Assembly (NCBI GenBank): GCA_022578965.1
Contig: MU400511.1
Location: 675,818 to 739,817, forward strand
DNA: 64,000 bases
Source of the DNA: Xylaria sp. FL1777
Lineage: Eukaryota > Ascomycota > Sordariomycetes > Xylariales > Xylariaceae
Direction of reading: 5' to 3'
The notes beneath the pieces are model-generated. The model was not told the DNA's origin, did not search any database, and saw only the letters and a program-made list of their open reading frames with translations. Shown here in pieces: positions 1-11,718 of the stretch. Made by a program: the position numbers and the translations under genes. How positions within the stretch are numbered: position 1 is the stretch's first letter; each line of letters begins with the position of its first letter.

Positions 1-2545
1 TTTATTTTATTTTTGCTTTTAGTTAAGCTTTAAATTGTGGTTTTTAAGCTTTTTTACTTCTAATAACTATTTCTTTATATAATTATGCTTTAATTAGCTA
101 ATAATATTTATAACAGTTGTTTTTATATTTTTTTAAAATAGTATTATAAATATAGCTATTATTTTTTTTAAACGTTATAAATTTTTATAAGTTTTTATAA
201 TGCACTAAAGTTATAACTAATTATTTTACTTTATAAAAGTTCTTTATTTTTATTTTTACAATTTATTTAAAAAACTAGTTGTTTTTTAATTTATTAAGTA
301 AATATTAGTAGCAATAATATATTATATAGCAATTTTATAATACTTTATTATATTTTAGATTTTTTAGTTATAAAATATTATTATTGTTTTTTATTATAGT
401 TTTATTATAATAGTAACTCTTAGTAATTAGTTAAATTGCTAGCTTTAGTTTTTAGAACATATTAGTTTTTATGCTAACTATTAGTGCTTTTTTGTTTTAT
501 TATATTTAAAGCAGTTTAAGCTATAAAAATACTTCGTTTATTTTTATTAGTTTTTTTTCTGTAGTATTTTTTATAGTTTTTAATTTTATTTGTTTTTGTT
601 TTAAAGTTTTATAAGTTTTGTTTTTTTAAGTTCATTTAATAATTAAGTACTTTAATAGTTTATAGTTGGTTTAATAACTATACTATTTATAGTTATAGTT
701 TTATTTCTTTAAATATAATTTTTTTTAAGCTACATTTGAAGCTTTAATAGTTTAAAATTTTTATAGTTTTATAAGTTTACTAGCTATATTAACTTATTAT
801 TTTTTGTTATTTGCTACTTTTAATTAAACTATTTTTTTAAGTTATATACTAAATAACTTTAATTGTTTATATAGTAAATATATCTTTTTGCAATTTGTTT
901 TAATAATTGCAAAGCTTTTAAATAATATTTGCATGCTTATTTATTTTAACTTATATAAATAAAGCATTTAAATTTATTTAATGTAGCACTTTTGTTTTAA
1001 TTTAAAATAGCAACTTTATATTTTTGCTTTAAAAACATATTTTTTAAGTTGCTTTATTATTTTTTATTGTTTTAAACTTTTATAACTTATACTTTTTTTT
1101 TAAATTAAAAAATCTTTCTTTTTTTGTAGCTTTTTTTTCCGTTTTTTTTTTTAAATTAGCATTATTTTTAAAAGTGTTTTTTTTTTTTATAGTTATAACA
1201 TTTAACTTTAAATATGTTTTAAAGTTATTATTTTTAAACTTTATTAATTTGTTTAAATTTTTGTTTAATATTTTCTTAAGTATTTTTTTTTTTTGTTTTT
1301 TTTAGTTCTTTTAGTTTTAAAGTACTAGTTAAATAATTATTAATTAATTACAATAGCTATATTAATATACGTATTAATTTTTGTTAGTTTATTTATTTTA
1401 TATAGTTTGTTTTAAACTTAAGTTTTAAGTTTATTATAAAATAAATAAAATAATACAAGCTTAAGCAATTTTAAAATTGCTGCTAATTGTTTAAATTTTA
1501 TAGCATAATTTATTGCTGCTTTTGTTTGTTTTAAGCAGTAAAATGCTTTTTTAGCGTGTTTTGCTTTTTAAGTATTTTTAAATAGTGCTTTTATTTAATT
1601 TTTAAATTTAATATAGTTTTTAAAAAAAATTTTTGTTTTTAGCTTAAGGTTAGTTAACTTGTTAGCTTTTAAAAAATCCTTTAAAATAAATTAAAACTAT
1701 TTTAGTACTTTTTTTAATAAAAATTATAAAATAGTTATTACTTTTTAATTTTCTTTTATAATAATAATTAAGTGCTATTTTAAATAAAGTTTAGCATAAA
1801 TTAAAAAAGCTTTTATATTTATAAATTTATTATAAGGTTTTAAAGCAATAAGTTTAAAACTTTTAATGTTTAGCATTTTTAATATTATAAAAGATCTTAA
1901 TAATAAAAGCAATAGTAGTAATAAAAAGTTAAGTTTTTTATTTTAAGTTATTACTTTAAATATAACAATAATAAACATAAGTATTAAGTTTACTAGTAAT
2001 AATATTAGTATTAGTTATAATATAATTATTTATTTAAAGCTTTAATTTATTATTGCAGTAATAATTATTATTGCTGCTTTAATTACTATAACTAATGTTT
2101 ATACTAGTTTAAAAGTTATAATATTTAGTATTTAAGCTGTTTTTTAAGTTAAAACAACTAGTTTGCTTTATAATACTAGTATTAATATTAGTTTTTTTTT
2201 ATTACTACTATTTAACTTTTTTTTTTTTATTATTGCTTTTTTTTTAATAAAAATAGCTAATAAAAGTACTAAAGTTTATTATTTTAGTATATTGCTAGTT
2301 CTAAAAGTTTTTAAAATCTTTAAACTTAATTTTTAATTTTTTGTTTTTAGTAGTATAACCTAGATTTAATTTATTAATTATTAAGTAAAGTTTACTTATA
2401 TAATATTAGTTAGTATTTTTATTTTTTAAATATTCTTTAGGTATACTTTTAAGAGTTTATTTTATAAACTATTTATTACTTAATTTTTTTTATATTAATA
2501 CTTGTTTTTATATTCTAAGTTTTATTAATTAAAAAGCTATTAAAA
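1..2545 (-). pseudogene. Decayed gag and start of pol, copy C
   Basis: This is the internal region of copy C, homologous to the gag part of the complete copy. It encoded the structural Gag polyprotein and the beginning of Pol. It now carries many TAA/TAG codons in the expected frame and has no usable start. I place gag here by alignment to the copy at 15980-23673, where Gag-like motifs are readable, not by an independent domain match. It is non-functional as DNA; any transcript would be a heterochromatic relic. Confidence 0.75.
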
Positions 2546-3040
2546 TATAATAAATTTATTATATATTAATATAACAGGTTTACTTTTAAGGTCTTAATTT
2601 GCAAGTAATAATAAAATCCTTAGCAGTAGTTTATTAAAGAAGTTTTTAAAGTACTTTTACTACTATGCATTAATAAAGTCTTAAAGAATTAAAAGTAATA
2701 AATATATTAGTGCTTAATAGTTATAAAAAAAAATTAATAGCTAAAAAGCTAGAACTAAATAAATAATTAAATATAAAAAATGCATAACTATATAAACAAA
2801 AAAAAAGTAAAAAAAGTAAAAATCTTTTTTTTTGAATTACTATAAGTTTAGTAAACATTAAATTACTATAAGCTTAATAAGCTTTAAATTACTATAAGCT
2901 TAATAAGCCTTAAATTACTATAAGCTTAGTAAACTAAGTAAGTTATTATATAATTTAGCTTTAGTTAGCATAAAATTTTTAAAGTATATATAAAGGCATT
3001 AAGCTGCTTTAAAAGCTACCTTAGTACTAATTTCGTAACA
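2546..3040 (-). repeat. 5' LTR of copy C
   Basis: Direct relative of the 494-bp LTRs elsewhere in the window. In element orientation it starts with the RIP-altered form of TGTTACGAAATTAG (here the reverse ends in ctaatttcgtaaca) and ends near tattaatatataataa. It is one base longer than the other copies. The four short repeats of the type aattactataagcttagtaagc (about 2840-2940) are a feature of all family 1 LTRs. Confidence 0.9.
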
Positions 3041-3049
3041 TTTTTGTTA

Positions 3050-4860
3050 TAAAAAGTGCTTTATATAAAGTTTTAATTAGTTATAATAAAGCTATTATTT
3101 AGCTTGCTATTTATTAAGTTATTTTTTTTAATATTGCAAGCTTTTATTAGTTTTATTTTATAAAGCATACTAGTTTAATTATTAAACTTTTTATTTAAAA
3201 ATTAGTTTAGCTGCTTATTATTTAGCTAATAAAGTTTTTTTTTTTTTTAACTTTTTTGTTTGCTTTTTATTTTAGCATTTAAATTTTTATTATTTAAAAC
3301 AAAGTTTTTTTTCTATAGTTAATAATAAGCTTTTTGCTTAAGTAGCTTATTATTGCTTAAAATAAAGTTATATATTTATTTTATTATAGCATTTAAAATT
3401 CCTTTTTTATTTTTGCTAATTTTTATAACTTTAAAAAAAACCTTTATATATTTAAAGCTTGCAAAAAATCTTAGCTTTTTTAAACACTATTTAAAGTTTT
3501 AATATATAATGTTTTTTTTTTTTAATTTATAAGTAAAACTATACTTATAAATATAGTAATTATTTATGCTACATTTTTAACAAATAGTTCTTTTTATTAA
3601 ATAAAGATTGTTTAATTTTATTTATTATAAAAAATTAAACAATTGTTTTTTTTGTTTTTGTTTTTTAAAGTTATATTTATTTCTTTATAAATATTTAGAA
3701 GTTATAGCATTAATGCTAAACATTTGCTTTTTTAATAAATTTATGTTAATTTTATAATATTATAATGCTTATAATTTTTAATTAATTAACTAAACATATT
3801 AATTTTGCAGTTTTTTTAGCATTTTTTTTAGTTTTTTTTTTATAATTGCTACGTTTTTTTGTTTTAACTTTAGCTATTATATTTACTTAGTAATATTATT
3901 TATATTTTAATTATAAGCAAAATATTAAACTAATTTTACTTGCTGCTTTTTAATAATAATTATTTTAGTAGCTAATATAGTTATATTAATAGCTAGCTTA
4001 ATAACATTAATAATAATATATAAAAGCTTATTAAAATTATAATTATATAAATAATTAACTTTTCTTTATATTTTGCGTGCTTTTTTTGTTTTTTTAAAGT
4101 AAAAATCTAGCTTAAACTTTTTATTAATTTAGTTGTTTAATGTTTTATAAAAGTTTTTATAAAACATTTTATTTAAGTTATTATATAACTTTTTAAAAAA
4201 CTTTATTATTTTATTAATAGTATTTTAATTTAGCTTTTTAAGCAAACTTTAAGTAAATTAAAAATTAAAATAGTAGTTTTTTTAAGCTTTAATATTTTTA
4301 GCATATATTTAATGCTAAAAAAAGTAAGTTTTAAAATTAGTAAAGTATATAATTTTTAAGCAAGCTTTAAAATTTTGCAATATAGCAATAATAAACTTAT
4401 TTTGTTTAAAGTTTTAAAGCTTAAACTTTTATTTAAGCAGTTTATAAGCTTTTGTTTAAAATAAATAATCTTTTAGTATTATTTTTATTATTTTTTTTGT
4501 TTAAAAAGTATTACAATAAATAAAAACTTGTTTAATTTTATTAATGTTTTTAAAACGTTTTATATAAAAAAAAGCATTTAGATTATTTAGCTATTTGTTT
4601 ATTTTTAACTTGTTAAATAGTAAATATTAGTTTAACTTTAAGTTAAAAAACATAAATAATAGCTTAATTTTAATATTATGCTTATTATTAAAATAGCTTA
4701 AGCTAAATAAAGTTGCTTTAATACTTTTTAAAAATAATAAGCTAGTTATTTTTATTTTTTTTGTTTATAAGTAGTTTTAGTATTTTTTATATATTAATAT
4801 AAAAAGATTTAATAATTTTTTATAGCTAAATTATTTAACTAAGCTATAATTTTTAAACTT
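3050..4860 (-). pseudogene. Decayed ORF with CCHC zinc knuckle, unknown element
   Basis: Read on the minus strand, one register stays aligned for about 600 codons (4860 down to about 3050). It is interrupted only by TAA/TAG codons, as expected for RIP of CAA/CAG/CGA/TGG. The product is rich in Lys, Asn, Ile and Leu because of AT drift. Near 3560-3600 the frame reads C-stop-K-C, four residues, Y, four residues, Y. Restoring the usual RIP changes gives a C-x2-C-x4-H-x4-C zinc knuckle. Such knuckles occur in retrotransposon Gag/ORF1 proteins and in some host RNA-binding proteins. I cannot identify the family. Copy C inserted just downstream of it. Confidence 0.55.
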
Positions 4861-4989
4861 TTAAGTTATGTAATAAAACAAAATAAAGTTTATATAAAAG
4901 TAATAAAAAAAGTAAGCTATAAAAAATAATAAAAATAAATTAAGTAAAAGTATAAATTTAAAAAAAAAAAAAAGTATAAAATGCTAAAA

Positions 4990-5700
4990 GTTTTCTAAGT
5001 GTTTTAAGTATTTGGGTTTTTTTGTACTGTTTTTTTAGATTTCTTTTTTAAAAAACTTAACGATTTTTTTTGTTTGCATTTATAAAAACTGCTAGCTTAT
5101 TTTTTATAGCCTTTTAAGTTTTTTTTTAAATGCTTTTGTGTTTTTGTTTTTTATGCGCTTTTATTTTTTTGTATGCTTTGTAACGTTTAATTTCCTTGTT
5201 TTTTAGTTTAGCTTGCTTTGCTTTACGTAAGTTTTATTAAGCAAGCTTTATTTTTTTATAGCTTTTTACTTATAAAAGTAGCATGCTTTTTTTTTTTTTT
5301 TAAGGCTTTTTTATTTAATAATAAGCGCTATAAAAAAACAATAGCTACGTTTTATATAAAATCTTTAAGTAATAGCTAGCTTATACTTAAAAAATCTTGC
5401 TTTTTATTTTTTAATAAAGAACTATATTAGCTTAAAAAACAAAATATATTTTTAATTATTAAAGGCTTTATATATTAATGCATAAACTTAAACTTATTTA
5501 GTATAAATAAGCATTAAATTTGCTTGTATTATAGCTTTTTAAAAGTTTTAGCAACTTTTATTTTTTTTTAAGCTTGTTTTTTGTTTTTTTTTGTTTTTAT
5601 AAAAGCAATTATGCTTTTTTTTTTGTAAAGCATTAGCTTTTTAGCAAAAATTCTTTTTTTTTAAGCCTTTAAAGGCTTTTAATAAACAGTTTTCTAGCTT
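4990..5700 (-). pseudogene. Decayed basic ORF, unknown
   Basis: The minus strand between about 5700 and 4990 reads as a Lys/Arg-rich polypeptide with stops only at probable RIP sites. Readable pieces include KRYKAYKKIKAHKKQKHKSI near 5130-5190. It lies upstream of, and in the same direction as, the CCHC-bearing frame at 3050-4860, so both may belong to one old element. The stretch 4861-4989 between them reads as low-complexity T-rich DNA. No catalytic motif was recognised. It could be a transposase tail or a Gag-like ORF. Confidence 0.35.
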
Positions 5701-5900
5701 TACTATTTTAAGAATTATACTAATATTTTAACACTTAATTATTGTTTTACTAAAAAAAATAAAAACGCTTTATAAACTAAGCTAAAAAAAACAGTTTAAT
5801 ATTTTTATACGTTTGTTTTAAGCTTTATTAATTAAAAGCTACTAGTTTAAACATTTATGCTAATTATAACTAAATTGCTTACATTAAGCAAGCTTTACTT

Positions 5901-5905
5901 ATTAT
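5901..5905. repeat. Target-site duplication of copy D (left)
   Basis: The five bases attat before the 5' LTR at 5906 recur immediately after the right end of the element at 7569-7573. This shows that the deleted copy D is one integrated unit. Confidence 0.85.
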
Positions 5906-6399
5906 TATTACAAAATTAGTACTAAGGTGACCTTTAAAGCAGCTTAATGCCTTTATATATACTTTAGAAATTCTATGCTAATTAAAGCTAAATTATATAA
6001 TAACTTATTTAGCTTACTAAGCTTATAGTGATTTAAGGCTTATTAAGCTTACAGTAATTTAAGGCTTACTAAGCTTACGGTAATTTAATGCTTATTAAAC
6101 TTATAATAATTCAAGAAGAAAATTTTTACTTTTTTTACTTTTTTTTTGTTTATATAGTTATACACTTTTTATATTTAGTTATTTATTTAGTTTTAGCTTT
6201 TTAGCTATTAATTTCTTTTTATAATTGCTAAGCACTAATATATTTATTACTTTTAATCTTTTAAAACCTTATTAATGCATAGTAATAAAAATATTCTAAA
6301 AACTTTTTTAATGGACTACTACTAAGAATTTTACTATTACTTATAAATTAAAACCTTAAAAGCAAACCTGTTATATTAATATATAACAAGTTTATTATA
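5906..6399 (+). repeat. 5' LTR of copy D
   Basis: 494 bp, the same length as the LTRs of the complete copy. It begins tattacaaaattag, the RIP form of TGTTACGAAATTAG, and ends tttattata, the RIP form of TCCGTTACA. TG/CA termini are canonical for LTRs before mutation. Confidence 0.9.
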
Positions 6400-7518
6400 C
6401 TTTAATAGCTCTTTAATTAATAAAACTTAATATATAAAAACAAGTATTAGTATAAAAAAAGTTAAATAATAAACAGTTTATAAAATAAACTTTTAAAAGT
6501 ATACTTAAGAAATATTTAAAAAACAAAAATGTTAACTAGCATTATATAAATAAACTTTACTTAATAATTAATAGATTAAATTTAAGTTATATTACTAAAA
6601 ACAAAAAGTTAAAAATTAAGTTTAAAGATTTTAAAAACTTTTAGAACTAGTAACGTATTAAAATAATAAACCTTAACACTTTTACTAGCTATTTTTATTA
6701 AAGAAAAAGCAGTAATAAAAAAAAAAAAATTAAGCAGCAGTAATAAAAAAAAATTAACACTAATATTAGTACTATAAAGCAAACTAGTTGCTTTAACTTA
6801 AAAAATAGCTTAAATACTAAATGTTATAACTTTTAAACTAGTATAACTACTAGCTATAGTAATTAAAGCAATAATAATAACTATTATTATAACAATAAGT
6901 TAAAGCTTTAAATAAGTAATTATATTATAATTAATACTAATATTATTACTAGCAAACTTAACGCTTATGTTTATTATTGCTATACTTAAAGTAATAACTT
7001 AAAATAAAAAACTTAACTTTTTATTACTACTACTGCTTTTATTATTAGAATTTTTTATAATGTTAAAAATACTAAACATTAAAAGTTTTAAACTTACTGC
7101 TTTAAAACCTTATAATAAATTTACAAATATAAAAGCCTTTTTAATTTATGCTAAACTTTATTTAAAATAGCACTTAACTATTATTACAAAAAAAGATCAA
7201 AAAATAATAACTACTTTATAATTTTTGTTAAAAAAAATACTAAAATAGTTTTAACTTATTTTAAAGAATTTCTTAAAAGTTAACAAGTTAACCAACCTTA
7301 AGCTAAAAACAAAAAAGATTTTTAAAAACTACGTTAAGTTTAAAAATCAAATAAAAGCACTGTTTAAAAACACCTAAAAGGCAAAATATGCTAAAAAAGC
7401 ACTTTACTGCTTAAAACAAACAAAAGCAGCAGTAAATTATGCTATAAAATTTAAACGATTAACAGCAATTTTAGGATTGCTTAAGCTTGCATTGTTTCAC
7501 TTATTTTATAGTAGACTT
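6400..7518 (+). pseudogene. Truncated gag remnant of copy D
   Basis: Homologous to 16474-17590 of the complete copy. It held the leader and most of gag, ending just after the segment equivalent to the Gag motif YLFYSKLK of the complete copy, where the deletion junction lies. Codons are broken by TAA/TAG. A GC-richer pocket near 7440-7570 is less mutated than its neighbours. Confidence 0.8.
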
Positions 7519-7568
7519 AAAACCCTAAAAGCAAACCTATTATATTAATATATAACAAGTCCGTTATA
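7519..7568 (+). repeat. 3' LTR end fragment of copy D
   Basis: Only the terminal 50 bases of the LTR remain, ending tccgttata. They are followed directly by the right target-site duplication attat at 7569-7573. This end is less RIP-altered than the 5' LTR of the same copy. Confidence 0.9.
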
Positions 7569-7573
7569 ATTAT

Positions 7574-8439
7574 TAGCTAAAGTAGCTAAATATAATATAT
7601 TATAACTTATATATAAAAATTGTAGCAATTAATAAATAAATAAATTAAATATATAAGTTAGCAATAATAAATCGTTTATTTGTAAGTTTTATAGTATTAT
7701 TTGTTATAAATAAAAAATTAGCCTTACTAAAAACACTAATAAAATAAAGCAATACAATCGCGCAAAATTTATTATATTACTTTAATTGCAAAAAAATAAG
7801 TTATAACTTATGCATTTAAGCAATTAAGCTATATATAAATTAAGAAATAAAACGATTAATTAAAAAGCTATTTAATAATATAAATAAAGCAACCGTAGCT
7901 AATTTCCATTATATTAAGCGTAATAATTAAATCTATACTTCGAAATTTAGCGCAATACTTATACTTTTATTCCTACTATATAACTTAGCCTAAACTTACT
8001 TTAACTAGCTAATTAGCTCATTTAGCCACTTTATTTTACTTTAATATATAAACTAAAAGTACAAATAAACAAAAAGCCTAATATAAAAAAGGACTTTTTT
8101 AATATAAAAAAAAGCCTTGTTTTTTTTTAAAACAATTTTAGCTTAATTAAAGTTCTTAAGCGTAAGGCTTTAAATTAACTAGCAAGCAATAATGCAAAAC
8201 AATAAAAATATATATATTCTTAAAAAACAAAATAGTTAAAAACTATAAATAATATAACTATAACGCTAAATATACTACTAGCTTAGCTTTATAATAGCTT
8301 TAAAATGCTTTTTATTTTTAAAGCTTTTTAAGTAAACTTAAATAATAACTTTTGGTTTTTAAACAAGGTTATATATATTTAAAAGGTTAGCCTAGTTTTT
8401 TTAACCACTATATAAAATATATTTAACTTAATAATTAAT
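7574..8439. other. AT-rich interval, no assignable gene
   Basis: About 870 bp with somewhat higher GC near 7740-8060. Short open stretches occur on the plus strand, but I could match none to a family and see no repeat shared with the rest of the window. It was continuous with 5341-5900 before copy D inserted. Confidence 0.4.
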
Positions 8440-9016
8440 TAAATAGCTATTTTGTTTTGCTTAAATTTAAAGCTTACGCTATAATATATTAAAACTAAAG
8501 TTATAAATATTTATAATGCTACGCTTTTTTTGCTTAGCATATATAACTAACGTTAAGTTATTTAAATTTAAAACAAATATATTTTGCTTTTAAAACTGTT
8601 TTTTTAATAAGCTAATTATAGCATGCATGCTATATAAAAAGCTTTAGCTGCTAATTTAATACTGCTTAAACTTAACATTTAAAAAAGCTTTAATAGCTAT
8701 ATTAATAATTATATAATCTTAATATAAGCTAATTTGCTTAATATTATAGCTTATATACTATTTAGTTTAATTAATTAAGTTGTTTAAATTAGCTATTAGT
8801 AATAGCTTTATAACTAATTTTAAAGGTCGAAAATCTTTTAAAAGCTTAATAGTGATTTTTATTTGCTATTTTAAAAAGGGCTTTTTATAAAGTAAAAACT
8901 CTAAGTCTAAGTTTAACTTTGCTTTTAAGTTTAACTTTGTTTTTAAGTTTAATTTTAATTTGCGTTATTTAACCGGTTTTCTTTATATGCTTTTATATTA
9001 AGACTTAATATACTAA

Positions 9017-9452
9017 TTAAGATGTTTTTTTTATACAAAGGCCTTATTATACTTATTGCAGCTATATAAGTATTCTTTAAAGTATATAGCGCAACTATGT
9101 TAATTAAGTTATCTTTTTTTTACAAAAGTTAAGTTATATTTATTGCAGCAATACAAGCGTTTATTAAAGTATATAGCGCAAATATGCTAATTAAGATTTT
9201 TTTTCTTTATAAAAGTTTTATTATACTTATTTTAATAATACAAGTGTTCTTTAAAATATATAGCATAAATATATTAATTAAGATTTCCTTTTTTTATAAA
9301 GGTTTTATTATACTTATTATAGCTATATAAGCGTTCTTTAAAGTATATAACGTAAATATATTAATTAAAACTTCCTTTTTTTATAAAAGTTTTATTATAT
9401 TTATTGCAGCAATATAAGCGTTCCTTAAAATATATAACGTAAATATGCTAAT
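9017..9452 (-). repeat. Tandem 87-bp repeat encoding C2H2 zinc fingers
   Basis: Five units of about 87 bp (29 codons) lie in frame with the surrounding decayed gene. Each unit reads as L-Y-x-C-N-K-[C>Y], three residues, F, five residues, L or F, N-Q-H/Y, four residues, Y. Undoing CpA-context RIP changes (TGT to TAT, CAT to TAT) gives C-x2-C-x3-F-x5-L-x2-H-x4-H. The linker reads FKERLY, like the TGEKPY linker of classical fingers. The last His pair of an earlier, poorer unit is visible just upstream. The family assignment is by pattern only. Confidence 0.7.
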
Positions 9453-10929
9453 TATAGTATAATTTATTTATAAAATAGTGCTTTTATACACGTAAGTTGC
9501 AATTTTTAAATCAACATAAAAAACTGTTTTAATAATTCTTAATTTTATTGTTGTTTAAATAGCTATATTACTTATAAAAGCAATAAGCTTTGCTTAAAAA
9601 AAACTTATTTAAGCATTTTTAGCAGTTATACATATTGCTTAAAAAATAATAGTTATATTTATAATATATAAGCACATTTACTAAAAGCTAAAGCGTGCTA
9701 TACTTTAAATATAAAAAGTTATAACTGCTATTTTTAATTTATAGCTTAATTAAAAGCAAAGCACTTTTTGCAAACATTAGCTAAAAGTATTTTATATTTT
9801 GTAGCTTTAAATAAACACTTTAAACTTTATTGTTTATAATATTATAAAGCGTAGCAAGTAAGCTATTTTATAAAATTAACTATAATATTACACTTATGTT
9901 TATTATAACATAAAAATTAAACGTTTTTTACATATAATTAATAGCAATAATAATAAACTTTATAGTTAAATAATCTTTATTTTAGCTAAAAATAAAATTA
10001 AAATTACTATTATTTAAAGCATTTTAATATTTAGTTTTTATTGCAATATTATACTACAAACGCTTTTTTATAGTTGCTTTTATTAAGTAATAAATAAAAA
10101 GAACTATTAAAAAGCTTATTAAATTAAAACTTAGCTTAAACTTAAGTTCTTTAAAACTTAAATAAAGATAGTTTTTTTTTAGGTTATATAGCTTATAGCA
10201 TAATTAATATGCAATTTTAAATAAAAACTGCTTAAGCGTTAAGTTTTTTTTATTAATATTTAAGTTTATTATATTTTAGTTATATTGTTTTAATATATTA
10301 AGTTATAATTTTGCTTACTATAAAGTAATATTATTGTTCTAGAATATTTTTTAAGCAAAAAGAACGCTTTAAATATAAAATAAGTAAAAAACCTTTTTTT
10401 TAAACTAATTAATTAATAAAATAATAAAATAATTATTAAACTTATATTAATTAATATTATATTTTATAGCAATTTAAATTAAGGTGCTATATATATAGTT
10501 ATAAAAGCATTAATTAAACTAGCAAAATTTTAAGCAGTAAAAAAAGTTCTAATAAACTATAAACTGCTTAAATAAAGATTTCTTTAATAAATACAAGTTT
10601 TATTTTAATAATAGTTTTTTAATAAGGCCTAAATATATGCTAGTTTATAGTATATTAAAAAGTTTTTTAAAACGTTTATTTTTGCTATTAATAATTTTTT
10701 TAAACTACTAAAGCTGCTTTTTGTAGTTTGATTTTATGCTAAAAATTAAATAAATTATATTATAATTTATAAAGGCATTAAATAAGTACTTAAGCTTAAG
10801 TTCTTTAGTTTTAAAGTCCTTTTTGTTATAATAAGTATATAACCATTGTTTTAATAATAATAAAATAACTAAAGCTATATGTTGTTTTATAAAGTTTATA
10901 CTAATAAACGTTATAAATAAGTTATTAAG

Positions 10930-10992
10930 CGTATAGTTTGCTAATATTGCATAATTATTATTGTTATTATTATTATTATTATTGTTATTAAT
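10930..10992 (-). repeat. Trinucleotide run encoding poly-Asn
   Basis: An (att/gtt)n run on the plus strand, which reads as consecutive Asn codons in the decayed zinc-finger gene on the minus strand. It is likely a simple expansion inside a low-complexity linker. Confidence 0.7.
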
Positions 10993-11409
10993 AAAGAGTT
11001 TTGCGTAGTTATATACTACATTTAAAGAAAAGCTAAAAAAGCTAAAATTAAACCGCAGTTAAAGCCTTATTTAATTATAAAATCCAATAAATAAATCTTT
11101 ATTTTTAGATTTCTTAAGGTAATTAAAAATATCTTTAGTTGTTTTGCTAATATATTGTTTAAATGCTTTTTTATTAGCATAAAACAACTAGCTAAGCTTT
11201 TTAAAGTACTTTTAGCATTCCTTTAATATTTTTTCTTAAACTATACTTTATACTATGCTTTTAAAAATAGCTTTAAGTATTTAAGTTACATAAGCAAGGT
11301 TTAAAAGAGCTGCTTTTAGTGCTACTTAAATATAACCGTAGTTATTTTAAGTTTAGTTGCCTTTTTTATAAATAATAGTGCTATTATTTAACTTAGCTTT
11401 TTTAGCACT

Positions 11410-11670
11410 AATTAATTTATAATTAAAAGCAAAAGCTTTATTTAAATTTAAAGTTTTAATATTATAATAATAACTATAATTAGTATTATGTTCTTTAGTA
11501 TTAATTAGCTTATAATTAAAAGCAAAAGCTTTACACTTAAACTTCTTTAAATTTAAAGTTTTAATATTATTATAATAACTATAATTAGTGTTATATTCCT
11601 TAATATATTTATACTTAGATTTTTTTAAGTTTAAAGTTTTAACATTATTATAGTTATTATAATTAAGTTT
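11410..11670 (-). repeat. Coding-type imperfect repeats in N-terminal part
   Basis: Three related blocks share aatttaaagttttaatatta and taactataattagt segments, with spacings of about 105, 93 and 78 bp, all multiples of three. On the minus strand they give an open peptide with repeated NTNYSYY and IKTLNL motifs. Keeping the frame despite unequal unit length suggests that they expanded while the gene was still under selection. Confidence 0.6.
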
Positions 11671-11718
11671 ATTGCTATTTTTAATAAGCTATTTTAGTTC
11701 ATTTTTAGTAGCAAGCAT

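Larger units (their letters stand above)
1..3040 (-). mobile_element. Ty3/gypsy family 1, copy C (partial, cut by window start)
   Basis: This is the 5' part of a family 1 LTR retrotransposon lying on the minus strand. Its 5' LTR is at 2546-3040 and its gag and early pol region run down to base 1, where the window cuts it. It aligns base for base, in reverse, with the complete copy at 15980-23673, base 1 matching about 19014 there. Differences are mostly C/T and G/A transitions, the signature of RIP. The 3' LTR and downstream duplication lie outside the window, so only one flank (3041-3045, ttttt) is visible. Confidence 0.9.
5906..7568 (+). mobile_element. Ty3/gypsy family 1, copy D, internally deleted
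   Basis: A family 1 copy reduced from 7.7 kb to 1663 bp. It keeps the whole 5' LTR (5906-6399) and the gag region (6400-7518), then jumps directly into the last 50 bases of the 3' LTR (7519-7568). The rest of pol and most of the 3' LTR are missing. The junction falls in a short shared run, ttaaaac followed by C/T and taa, present at both deletion ends in the complete copy, so the deletion used microhomology. Intact 5-bp duplications (attat) flank the remnant. Confidence 0.9.
8440..11718 (-). pseudogene. Decayed large C2H2 zinc-finger protein gene
   Basis: Read on the minus strand from an ATG at 11718-11716, one register continues down to about 8440 (roughly 1,090 codons) without a frameshift. 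The in-frame stops I met were TAA or TAG. The N-terminal 100 codons are free of stops apart from one TAG and contain irregular peptide repeats around NTNYSYY and IKTLNL. A poly-Asn run follows at 10930-10990. The middle third (11340-9480) matches nothing I recognise. Five tandem C2H2 fingers lie at 9452-9017, followed by a Lys/Leu repeat (8890-8960) and a tail. Such architecture fits a DNA-binding or transposon-encoded protein. RIP implies that at least one further copy existed. Function is unknown. Confidence 0.65.

Noticed and set aside
9017..9452. CRISPR array
   Set aside because: Units are contiguous 87-bp repeats without distinct spacers and are in frame with a coding relic.
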